20,012 nucleotides of DNA. Origin: RAM1 sp943372585 (GTDB taxonomy: Bacteria; Pseudomonadota; Gammaproteobacteria; Burkholderiales; Burkholderiaceae_C). Of this stretch, positions 7,427 to 14,980 are shown piece by piece (within the stretch, counting starts at the first letter, position 1; each line of letters begins with the position of its first letter). The notes below the pieces were generated by a model. The model had not been told where the DNA came from. It searched no databases and saw only the letters and a list, made by a program, of their open reading frames with translations. The stretch covers positions 1 through 20,012 of the forward strand of contig CALRZF020000024.1 of assembly GCA_943372585.1 (NCBI GenBank), written 5' to 3'. The position numbers and the translations under genes are program-made.

Positions 7427-8059
7427 TCAGCGCAGCGCGACGGTGGGGGCTGCCGGTGTGCGCACCACGGTGGCCGTGTCAAAGCCTGTGTTGCGCGCGT
7501 AGTCCATCAGCGCCTGTACGCGCGCCGCATCAATCTGCGGTGCGCGCGACAGCACCCACAGGAACTTTCGGTCGGGCGTGCCGACCAGTGCGACCTGGTA
7601 ATCAGCGTCCAGCTGCATGATCCAGTAGTCACCCCACACCATGGGGACCCAACTGAGCCAGCGCGGCGCGAAACTCACCTCCAGCCTGCCTGCGCCGGGC
7701 TGGCCCTCTACCGGTACCAGCCGCGCCACGCCCTGCGCCATCTCGGTGCTGCCGTCTGCCTTGGCGCAGCGGTTGGTGACGCCTACGCGCCCGTCCGGCA
7801 GCACCTCGTAGGTGGCCGATACCTGACCGGTACAGTCGCGCTGAAAACGGTTGGGCAGCCGGGCCTGTTCGTACCAGGTGCCCGCATAACGCTGCAGGTC
7901 GACCGGCGCCACGACGGGCAGGGCGGAAGTGGGTGCAGGGGTATTGATGTTGGCTTGGGTACCCACGGACACCGTGGAAGTCGTCTGTGCGTGGGTGGCC
8001 ATCGCAACCAGGCCCGTCAGGGCAAAAATAAAAGCAGCAAGAAAGGGCGTGAAGGGCAT
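7427..8059 (-). CDS. Secreted lipocalin (Blc/apolipoprotein D family)
   Basis: 210 residues. The N-terminal Sec signal peptide (MPFTPFLAAFIFALTGLVAMATHA) is followed by Q25. There is no lipobox cysteine, so unlike E. coli Blc this protein should be periplasmic or exported rather than a lipoprotein. The lipocalin hallmarks are RYAGTWYEQARLPNRFQ (58-73, GxW motif at 60-62), YWIMQLDADYQVALVGTPDR (145-164) and KFLWVLSRAP (165-174). C76 and C98 could form a disulfide. Bacterial lipocalins bind fatty acids or lysophospholipids and are tied to envelope stress. The ATG at 8059 is chosen because the signal peptide begins there; the frame stays open far upstream, but that part lies antisense to tal and is not protein-like. 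A 20-25 residue linker rich in Thr/Pro/Ala lies between signal peptide and barrel. Confidence 0.92.
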   Translation of the reverse strand: MPFTPFLAAFIFALTGLVAMATHAQTTSTVSVGTQANINTPAPTSALPVVAPVDLQRYAGTWYEQARLPNRFQRDCTGQVSATYEVLPDGRVGVTNRCAKADGSTEMAQGVARLVPVEGQPGAGRLEVSFAPRWLSWVPMVWGDYWIMQLDADYQVALVGTPDRKFLWVLSRAPQIDAARVQALMDYARNTGFDTATVVRTPAAPTVALR

Positions 8060-8163
8060 GGTCAGGAGTCTGCCTGCGCCCGCACAGCCAGGTGGTCGGT
8101 TCCACGCGGCAACGAATGTCAGCCCCAGCCTACACGCGGCGTCTGCGGTTTGTAACCCGGACG

Positions 8164-8193
8164 TTCCCGCGCGGCGCAGGCAGGCCGGATAAT
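8164..8193 (+). promoter_or_regulatory. Candidate tal-pgi promoter
   Basis: A good -10 hexamer, GATAAT (8188-8193), is preceded 18 bases upstream by a weak -35, TTCCCG (8164-8169). Initiation would fall at about 8200-8201, at the transaldolase start codon itself, and there is no convincing Shine-Dalgarno. It is the best promoter-like match seen in the 141-base gap between the divergent lipocalin and tal genes. No complete HexR-like palindrome was seen in this gap. Confidence 0.4.
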
Positions 8194-8200
8194 CCGTTGC

Positions 8201-9148
8201 ATGAATCAACTCGACGCGCTCAAACAGTTCACGACCGTGGTGGCCGATACCGGCGACTTCCGGCAGATGGATGCCTTCAAGCCGCAGGACGCGACGACCA
8301 ATCCGTCGCTGATCCTCAAGGCCGTACAAAAGGCCGACTACCAGCCGCTGCTCAAGGACACCGTGGCCGCGCACCGCGGCAAACCGCTGGACGAGATCAT
8401 GGACCGGTTGCTCGTGCGCTTTGGCCGCGAGATCCTTGGGCTGATCCCCGGGCGGGTCTCGACCGAAGTGGACGCGCGCCTGAGCTTTGACGCGGATGCC
8501 ACCTTTACCCGTGCAGAACGCATCATCGAGCTGTACCAGGCCGAGGGCGTGCCCACCGAGCGCGTGCTGATCAAGATCGCTGCGACCTGGGAAGGTATGC
8601 AGGCTGCCGGGCGGCTGCAGCGCCGCGGTATCAACACCAACCTCACGCTGCTGTTCTCGTTCAGCCAGGCGGTGGTGTGCGGGCAGGAAAAGGTGCAGCT
8701 CATCTCGCCTTTCGTCGGGCGCATCTACGACTGGTACAAAAAGCAGGCGGGTGCGGCATGGGACGAGGCTGCCAACGCCGGCGCCAACGACCCTGGGGTG
8801 AAGTCCGTACGACAGATCTACAACCACTACAAGCGTTTTGGCATCGCCACCGAGGTGATGGGCGCGAGCTTTCGCAACGCAGGGCAGATCACTGCGCTGG
8901 CCGGTTGCGACTTGCTGACCATCAGCCCTGACCTTCTGGCAGCGCTGGCGGCTAGCGACGCGCCATTGGCCCGCGCGCTGGATACAACGGCTGCCCGCGG
9001 CATGGACCTGGCACCTGTGAACCTGGACGAAGCAGGGTTTCGCTACGCGCTCAATGAAGATGCCATGGCGACGGAGAAGCTGGCCGAAGGCATCCGTGCG
9101 TTCGCGGCTGACGCCATCAAGCTTGAACAGCTGATGCTGGCGGCATGA
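8201..9148 (+). CDS. tal: Transaldolase (TalB type)
   Basis: A 315-residue cytoplasmic enzyme of the non-oxidative pentose phosphate pathway. It transfers a dihydroxyacetone unit between sedoheptulose-7-phosphate and glyceraldehyde-3-phosphate to give fructose-6-phosphate and erythrose-4-phosphate. Family landmarks are VVADTGDF with D16 as the catalytic aspartate equivalent, DATTNPSLILKA (30-41), and the Schiff-base lysine K125 in RVLIKIAATWEG. INTNLTLLFSFSQA and SPFVGRIYDWYKK follow. The length matches the classical TalB subfamily (about 317). The stop overlaps the pgi start by four bases (ATGA), indicating a translationally coupled tal-pgi unit. The fructose-6-phosphate it makes is the Pgi substrate, so the pairing is functional as well as positional. 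Confidence 0.97.
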   Translation: MNQLDALKQFTTVVADTGDFRQMDAFKPQDATTNPSLILKAVQKADYQPLLKDTVAAHRGKPLDEIMDRLLVRFGREILGLIPGRVSTEVDARLSFDADATFTRAERIIELYQAEGVPTERVLIKIAATWEGMQAAGRLQRRGINTNLTLLFSFSQAVVCGQEKVQLISPFVGRIYDWYKKQAGAAWDEAANAGANDPGVKSVRQIYNHYKRFGIATEVMGASFRNAGQITALAGCDLLTISPDLLAALAASDAPLARALDTTAARGMDLAPVNLDEAGFRYALNEDAMATEKLAEGIRAFAADAIKLEQLMLAA

Positions 9149-10707
9149 GCGGTATGGACCGCACCGTGACCGAGCGGCCCCGCTGCGACCAGGCACCTGC
9201 CTGGGCTGCCTTGCAGACGCACTTTTACACAGCGGGCCGCAGCTTTGACCTGCGCGATGCCTTTGCCGCGGACCCGGCGCGCTTTGACGCATTGAGCCTG
9301 CAGGCGCCCCATGTGTTTGCCGACCTTTCCAAGAACCTGCTGGATCGGACCGCGCACGACCTGCTGCTGGCGCTGGCTGCAGAGTGCGCTGTGGAAAAAC
9401 ACCGCGACGCCATGTTTGCGGGCGAGCCCATCAACACGACCGAGCAGCGTGCCGTCATGCACTGGCTGCTGCGTTCACCGGCGCATGTCCCCGGCTTGGA
9501 GTCTCAGCACGCAGAGGTTGTCGCCACGCGCGACGCGATGCTGGCCTATGCCGACGCCGTGCGGGCCGACGAAGGCATTACCGACATCGTCAACATCGGC
9601 ATCGGCGGCTCTGACCTGGGGCCGCAGATGGCAGTGCTGGCATTGCAGGGGTTTGCGCATCCGGGCAAACGCTTTCATTTTGTGTCGAATGTGGACGGCC
9701 ATGAACTGGCTGCGGTGCTGGCGCAGGTGCAGCCGCAAAGCACGCTGTTCCTGATCGCGTCCAAGACTTTCACCACCATTGAGACCATGACCAACGCGCA
9801 CTCCGCGCGCCAGTGGTTTGACGACAGTGGCGGGCGCGATGTGGCGCGGCACTTTGCCGCACTGACCACGAATGTCAGCGCGGCGCGGGATTTCGGTATC
9901 ACCACCACTTTCGGTTTCTGGGACTGGGTGGGTGGCCGCTATTCGATGTGGTCGGCCATCGGGTTGCCGATTGCCATGGCGATCGGCTCCGCGCGCTTTC
10001 GTGAGATGCTGGCCGGCGCCCATGCCATGGACGAGCACTTTCGCACCGCGCCGCTGGCGCAGAACCTGCCGGTGCGCCTGGCGCTGCTGGATGTCTGGTA
10101 CCGCAACTTTCACGGGTTCGCCAGCCGCAGCATTGCGCCGTATCACAGCGCGCTGCGCCGGCTGCCGGCCTACCTGCAGCAGCTGGAAATGGAAAGCAAC
10201 GGCAAGCGGGTGGACAGCCATGGCGATGCACTGCAACTGCAGACGGCGCCAGTGCTGTGGGGTGAACCCGGCACCAACGGGCAGCACGCCTACTTTCAAA
10301 TGCTGCACCAGGGCACGGACGTGGTGCCGGTCGAATTTGTGGCGGTGCGCCGCGCTGCGCACACGCTGGCGGGGCATCATGAGCAGCTGCTGGCCAATGT
10401 GCTGGCCCAAGCCCAGGCCCTGATGCTGGGCAAGGAGGACGCGGGCGGCCACCGCCATTTCCCGGGCAACCGGCCCAGCACGATGCTGCTGCTGGACGAG
10501 CTGGCCCCGCAAAGCCTGGGTGCACTGATTGCGATGCAGGAGCACCGGGTGTTCACCAGCGGCTCGCTGTGGGGCATCAACAGCTTTGACCAATGGGGCG
10601 TGGAGCTGGGCAAGGTGCTGGCCAAGGACATCAGCACGCGCCTGCAAAGCGGCGATACGGCCGGACTGGACAGCTCTACGGCTGGCCTGCTCAAACGCAT
10701 GCGCTAG
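9145..10707 (+). CDS. pgi: Glucose-6-phosphate isomerase
   Basis: A 520-residue cytoplasmic enzyme interconverting glucose-6-phosphate and fructose-6-phosphate. Two SIS-fold lobes are visible: IVNIGIGGSDLGPQMAVLAL begins near residue 148, and SKTFTTIETMTNA follows as a phosphate-binding loop. The catalytic glutamate is E374 in GEPGTNGQH, and the C-terminal signature GSLWGINSFDQWGVELGK (473-490) ends in the conserved lysine K490. It is slightly shorter than the E. coli enzyme (549) but complete. The ATG overlaps the transaldolase stop, so ribosomes can pass directly from tal. A strong terminator follows within 20 bases. With zwf and hexR nearby, it links hexose phosphates to oxidation through Zwf. 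Confidence 0.97.
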   Translation: MSGMDRTVTERPRCDQAPAWAALQTHFYTAGRSFDLRDAFAADPARFDALSLQAPHVFADLSKNLLDRTAHDLLLALAAECAVEKHRDAMFAGEPINTTEQRAVMHWLLRSPAHVPGLESQHAEVVATRDAMLAYADAVRADEGITDIVNIGIGGSDLGPQMAVLALQGFAHPGKRFHFVSNVDGHELAAVLAQVQPQSTLFLIASKTFTTIETMTNAHSARQWFDDSGGRDVARHFAALTTNVSAARDFGITTTFGFWDWVGGRYSMWSAIGLPIAMAIGSARFREMLAGAHAMDEHFRTAPLAQNLPVRLALLDVWYRNFHGFASRSIAPYHSALRRLPAYLQQLEMESNGKRVDSHGDALQLQTAPVLWGEPGTNGQHAYFQMLHQGTDVVPVEFVAVRRAAHTLAGHHEQLLANVLAQAQALMLGKEDAGGHRHFPGNRPSTMLLLDELAPQSLGALIAMQEHRVFTSGSLWGINSFDQWGVELGKVLAKDISTRLQSGDTAGLDSSTAGLLKRMR

Positions 10708-10725
10708 AGAAGCGGCGCCCCAAAG

Positions 10726-10754
10726 AAAAAACCGCGGCAAGCCGCGGTTTTTTT
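10726..10754. terminator. Bidirectional intrinsic terminator between pgi and groL
   Basis: A hairpin with stem arms CCGCGGC (10732-10738) and GCCGCGG (10741-10747), extended by A6 on the left and T7 on the right. Both strands therefore end in a GC stem followed by a U-tract. It lies 18 bases after the pgi stop and about 50 bases beyond the groL stop, so it can end both convergent operons. Confidence 0.92.
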
Positions 10755-10767
10755 GCCTTGGGGGCCA

Positions 10768-10797
10768 GCCCGGCGGCGCTTTTGGCGCGTGCCGGGC
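10768..10797. other. GC-rich hairpin downstream of groL
   Basis: Inverted repeat GCCCGGC (10768-10774) / GCCGGGC (10791-10797) with an inner GCGC/GCGC pairing around a TTTTG loop. It has no T-tract. In the groL transcript it would form just after the stop codon and before the shared terminator, perhaps as a 3'-end stabilising structure. Confidence 0.55.
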
Positions 10798-10806
10798 CAG
10801 AGGACA

Positions 10807-12459
<1,653 letters not shown>

Positions 12460-12505
12460 GTTGATTACTCCAGAAATTCAGTTGATGGGGTTGGATGAGG
12501 AAAGA

Positions 12506-12796
12506 TTACTTTTCGACAACGGCGAAAAGGTCTTCTTCCTTCATGACGAGCAGTTCGTCGCCGTCGACCTTGACGGTCTGGCCGCTGTACTTGCCGAACA
12601 GGACGCGATCGCCGATCTTGACGTTCATGGCGAGCAGGTCGCCCTTGTCGTTCTTGCGGCCGGGGCCCACCGCCAGCACTTCACCCTGGTCGGGCTTCTC
12701 GGCGGCGGCGTCGGGAATGACGATGCCCGAGGCGGTCTTGGTTTCGCTGTCGATACGCTTGACGATCACGCGATCGGCGAGAGGGCGAAGTTTCAT
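12506..12796 (-). CDS. groES: 10-kDa co-chaperonin GroES
   Basis: A 96-residue co-chaperonin forming the heptameric lid of GroEL. It has the standard N-terminus MKLRPLADRVIVKR, a mobile loop region (SETKTASGIVIPDAAAEKP, about 17-35), and the family core GEVLAVGPG and VLFGKYSGQTVKVDG. The ATG at 12796 is chosen over an upstream in-frame ATG because AGGAG lies seven bases before it and the conserved sequence starts there. It is the first gene of the groESL operon; the leader holds the CIRCE operator. Confidence 0.99.
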   Translation of the reverse strand: MKLRPLADRVIVKRIDSETKTASGIVIPDAAAEKPDQGEVLAVGPGRKNDKGDLLAMNVKIGDRVLFGKYSGQTVKVDGDELLVMKEEDLFAVVEK

Positions 12797-12876
12797 TGCA
12801 TCTCCTGGTCTTGAAACGAGTTGGTAAATCAAAAGCACTGGAAGTCAGTGCTCATTAACTTGCGCCGATGGCTTTG

Positions 12877-12903
12877 TTAGCACTCAGCGATGGCGAGTGC
12901 TAA
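12877..12903. promoter_or_regulatory. CIRCE operator (HrcA-binding site) of groESL
   Basis: A perfect CIRCE: TTAGCACTC (12877-12885), a nine-base spacer, and GAGTGCTAA (12895-12903). CIRCE is the operator of the heat-shock repressor HrcA. It sits at the groES transcription start region, touching the -10 element, about 80 bases before the groES start codon. hrcA itself is not in this window. Confidence 0.97.
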
Positions 12904-12931
12904 TGATAAGGGGTTTTGTGTCCTTTTCAAG
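12903..12931 (-). promoter_or_regulatory. groESL promoter with overlapping sigma-70 and sigma-32 signals
   Basis: Read on the minus strand: -35 TTGAAA (12925-12930), a 16-base spacer, and -10 TATCAT (12903-12908) make a good housekeeping promoter. The same stretch also contains CTTGAA (12926-12931), 12 bases, then CCCCTTAT (12906-12913), close to the sigma-32 pattern CTTGAA-N13-CCCCATNT. The CIRCE begins at the -10, so HrcA bound there would exclude polymerase. Confidence 0.75.
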
Positions 12932-12970
12932 TCAGGCGCGAAGAAGCTTATGCAGGCAAAATCGCAGCAC

Positions 12971-13294
12971 ATGTCTCCCCCTTTGATTGTTCACCTTGGC
13001 CCCCGGTTGAGCCTGCCCTGGCTTGTGGCGCCTGAAGATGGTTGCCGGATCATTGGCGAAGTCACCCGCGGACAGGAAATGGGCCAGCTGGCCATTACCC
13101 CGGACGGCCAGTATGTGCAGGTCAACGGTTCCATGGTCCAGCCGCTGAATGCCTCGCGTGTGCTGGCGGCGTTGCGCAAGGCGGCGCGCCAGCAAAACGT
13201 CAACCTCCAGGAGCTCATGCCCCGGGCGCCGCAAGCTGCGCCGGTGGTGATCGTGCGCAAGAAGCGCCGCATCGTCGTGAAAGAGCAGCCCTAG
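12971..13294 (+). CDS. Small protein of unknown function divergent from groES
   Basis: A 107-residue protein I do not recognise. It has no signal peptide or membrane segment. The middle (about 25-60) looks like a small beta-rich fold: APEDGCRIIGEV, then GQLAITPDGQYVQVNG. A predicted helix follows (NASRVLAALRKAARQQNVNLQ), then a Pro/Ala linker and a strongly basic tail, VVIVRKKRRIVVKEQP. The basic end could contact nucleic acid or acidic partners, but that is speculation. The frame is open upstream to 12890, but the first ATG there lies inside the CIRCE; ATG 12950 (weak upstream GAAGAA) and 12971 are the plausible starts, and 12971 is chosen. The codon pattern is like its neighbours, and the stop overlaps a GTG of the next gene's frame (TAGTG), which suggests a real gene co-transcribed with the downstream permease. 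Confidence 0.7.
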   Translation: MSPPLIVHLGPRLSLPWLVAPEDGCRIIGEVTRGQEMGQLAITPDGQYVQVNGSMVQPLNASRVLAALRKAARQQNVNLQELMPRAPQAAPVVIVRKKRRIVVKEQP

Positions 13295-13320
13295 TGCCCT
13301 TGCCCGGGGACCTGGCGAAG

Positions 13321-14244
13321 ATGCGAAGGCGGCCGCACGCGCTAGCGCGTCGAACGGCCCTGATGCAACACCGCCTGGGCCGCCTGAACCCCACGACCCG
13401 CGGCTTGATGTGGTCGGCACTGGCCGGCATTCTTTTTGTGCTTCTCAACGCGGCCATGCGAGGGCTGGCGCTGCAGCTGGACGTTTTCCAGACGCAGTTC
13501 CTGCGCTACGTGGCAGGCTGTGCCGTGCTGGCGCCGCTGGTGTTGCGCGCAGGGTGGGCGGCCTACCGGCCGCAAAATATCGGCGGCCAGTTCGCGCGTG
13601 GCGCGGTTCATACGGGCGGCTTGTGCCTGTGGTTCATCGCCATCCCGCATATCACCCTGGCAGACACCACGGCCATTGGATTCACGACGCCCATCTTCAT
13701 CATGCTGGGTGCCTGGCTGGTGTTTCGGGAGCCCATGCGCTGGGAACGCTGGCTGGCGGCGCTGATCGGTTTTGGCGGCGTGCTGATTGTGGTGGCACCC
13801 AAGCTGTCGGGCTCGGGCGGCATTTACACCCTGGTCATGCTGGCATCGGCGCCGGTTTTTGCCGCTTCGTTCCTGATCACCAAGGGCTTGACCCGGCATG
13901 AGCGACCCACAGTGATCGTCGTGTGGCAGTCCATCACCGTGGCGCTGTGCAGCCTGCCGCTGGCCCTGCTGAACTGGCAACACCCCACACTCGCGCAGTG
14001 GGGCATGTTCCTGGTGTGCGGTTTGCTGGGCAGCGCTGGGCACTACTGCCTGACGCGCTCGTTCAGCATCGCCGACATTTCCGCCACGCAGTCGGTGAAA
14101 TTTCTGGAGCTGGTCTGGGCTTCGCTGCTGGGATGGGCGATGTTTGCCGACTTGCCGAGCAAATCCACATTGCTGGGGGGTGTTGTGATCTTTGCGTCCA
14201 CGTTCTGGATTGCCCGGCGGGAGGCCCGCACGTTGCGGGCGTAG
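13321..14244 (+). CDS. DMT-superfamily permease (EamA domains)
   Basis: A 307-residue integral inner-membrane protein with about ten hydrophobic helices in two repeated EamA halves. The first half runs from GLMWSALAGILFVLLNAAMR through LADTTAIGFTTPIFIMLGAWLVF. The second runs from GIYTLVMLASAPVFAASFLITKGLT through YCLTRSFSIADISATQSVKF and ends with VVIFASTFWIARREA. Family members export metabolites or amino acids, or are uncharacterised; the substrate here is unknown. Start uncertain: ATG 13321 is used, ATG 13363 (293 residues) or GTG 13294 are alternatives, and none has a strong ribosome site. The much longer open frame to 13042 overlaps the preceding gene and has no membrane-protein character. 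The stop lies 25 bases before queC. Confidence 0.88.
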   Translation: MRRRPHALARRTALMQHRLGRLNPTTRGLMWSALAGILFVLLNAAMRGLALQLDVFQTQFLRYVAGCAVLAPLVLRAGWAAYRPQNIGGQFARGAVHTGGLCLWFIAIPHITLADTTAIGFTTPIFIMLGAWLVFREPMRWERWLAALIGFGGVLIVVAPKLSGSGGIYTLVMLASAPVFAASFLITKGLTRHERPTVIVVWQSITVALCSLPLALLNWQHPTLAQWGMFLVCGLLGSAGHYCLTRSFSIADISATQSVKFLELVWASLLGWAMFADLPSKSTLLGGVVIFASTFWIARREARTLRA

Positions 14245-14269
14245 CGCCGCGCGCGGCACAATGCGCCCG

Positions 14270-14980
14270 ATGCATACCACCGCACTTGTCCTGTTTTCAG
14301 GTGGACAGGATTCCACCACCTGCCTGGCCCAGGCGCTGTCCCGTTATCAGCGCGTTGAAACGATCGGCTTTGATTACCGCCAGCGGCACAGCGTGGAACT
14401 GCAGGCGCGCCTGAAGGTGCTGGGCGCCCTGCGTGCGCAGTTTCCGCAATGGGCCGCGCGCCTGGGGCAGGACCACATGCTGGACCTGGCCGTGCTGGGC
14501 CAGGTGAGCGAAACATCCCTGACACGCGACATGGCCTTCAGCATGGAGCAAACAGGCCTGCCCAACACCTTTGTGCCCGGGCGCAACCTGCTGTTCCTGA
14601 CGCTGGCCGGCGCGCTGGCGTACCGGCGCGGCCTGGAGGTGATCGTCACCGGCGTGTGCGAGACCGATTTTTCAGGTTACCCCGACTGCCGCGACGACAC
14701 CATGAAGGCCATGCAACTGGCGCTGTCGCTGGGCATGGACAAACGCTTCGTGATCGACACGCCGCTGATGTGGATTGACAAGGCGGCCACCTGGCAGCTG
14801 GCCGAAGCATTGGGCGGCCAGCGCCTGGTGAAGCTGATCGTTGAGCACACCCACACCTGCTATCTGGGTGACCGCGAGCACCGTCATGACTGGGGCTACG
14901 GCTGCGGCACCTGCCCGGCGTGCGAGTTGCGTTTGCGCGGCTGGGAGCGTTACCAGGCCGTCAAGCCGGCTGCTGCCTGA
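14270..14980 (+). CDS. queC: 7-cyano-7-deazaguanine synthase QueC
   Basis: A 236-residue cytoplasmic ATP-dependent enzyme converting 7-carboxy-7-deazaguanine and ammonia to preQ0, a step of queuosine tRNA modification. Visible are the PP-loop SGGQDSTTC beginning at residue 10, YRQRHSVEL, FVPGRNLLFL, GVCETDFSGYPDCRD, and the zinc-binding cysteines C197, C212, C215 and C218 in CYLG...CGTCPAC. The start at 14270 puts the PP-loop at the usual distance; ATG 14261 would add three residues. No preQ1 riboswitch-like structure was noticed. No other queuosine gene is linked. Its last 20 bases overlap the end of the convergent ABC transporter gene. Confidence 0.96.
   Translation: MHTTALVLFSGGQDSTTCLAQALSRYQRVETIGFDYRQRHSVELQARLKVLGALRAQFPQWAARLGQDHMLDLAVLGQVSETSLTRDMAFSMEQTGLPNTFVPGRNLLFLTLAGALAYRRGLEVIVTGVCETDFSGYPDCRDDTMKAMQLALSLGMDKRFVIDTPLMWIDKAATWQLAEALGGQRLVKLIVEHTHTCYLGDREHRHDWGYGCGTCPACELRLRGWERYQAVKPAAA

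Noticed and set aside
8060..9292. N-terminal extension of the lipocalin frame to a 621-residue protein
   Set aside because: The extension is antisense to tal and pgi and is not protein-like; the real N-terminus is the signal peptide starting at 8059.
12877..12903. CIRCE inverted repeat considered as a terminator hairpin
   Set aside because: It has no T-tract, is an exact 9-9-9 CIRCE match, and is placed at the groES promoter.
13042..13320. N-terminal extension of the EamA permease frame
   Set aside because: It lies in another frame of the 107-residue gene, is Gly/Ala/Arg-rich, and would put a soluble domain before a family that has none.
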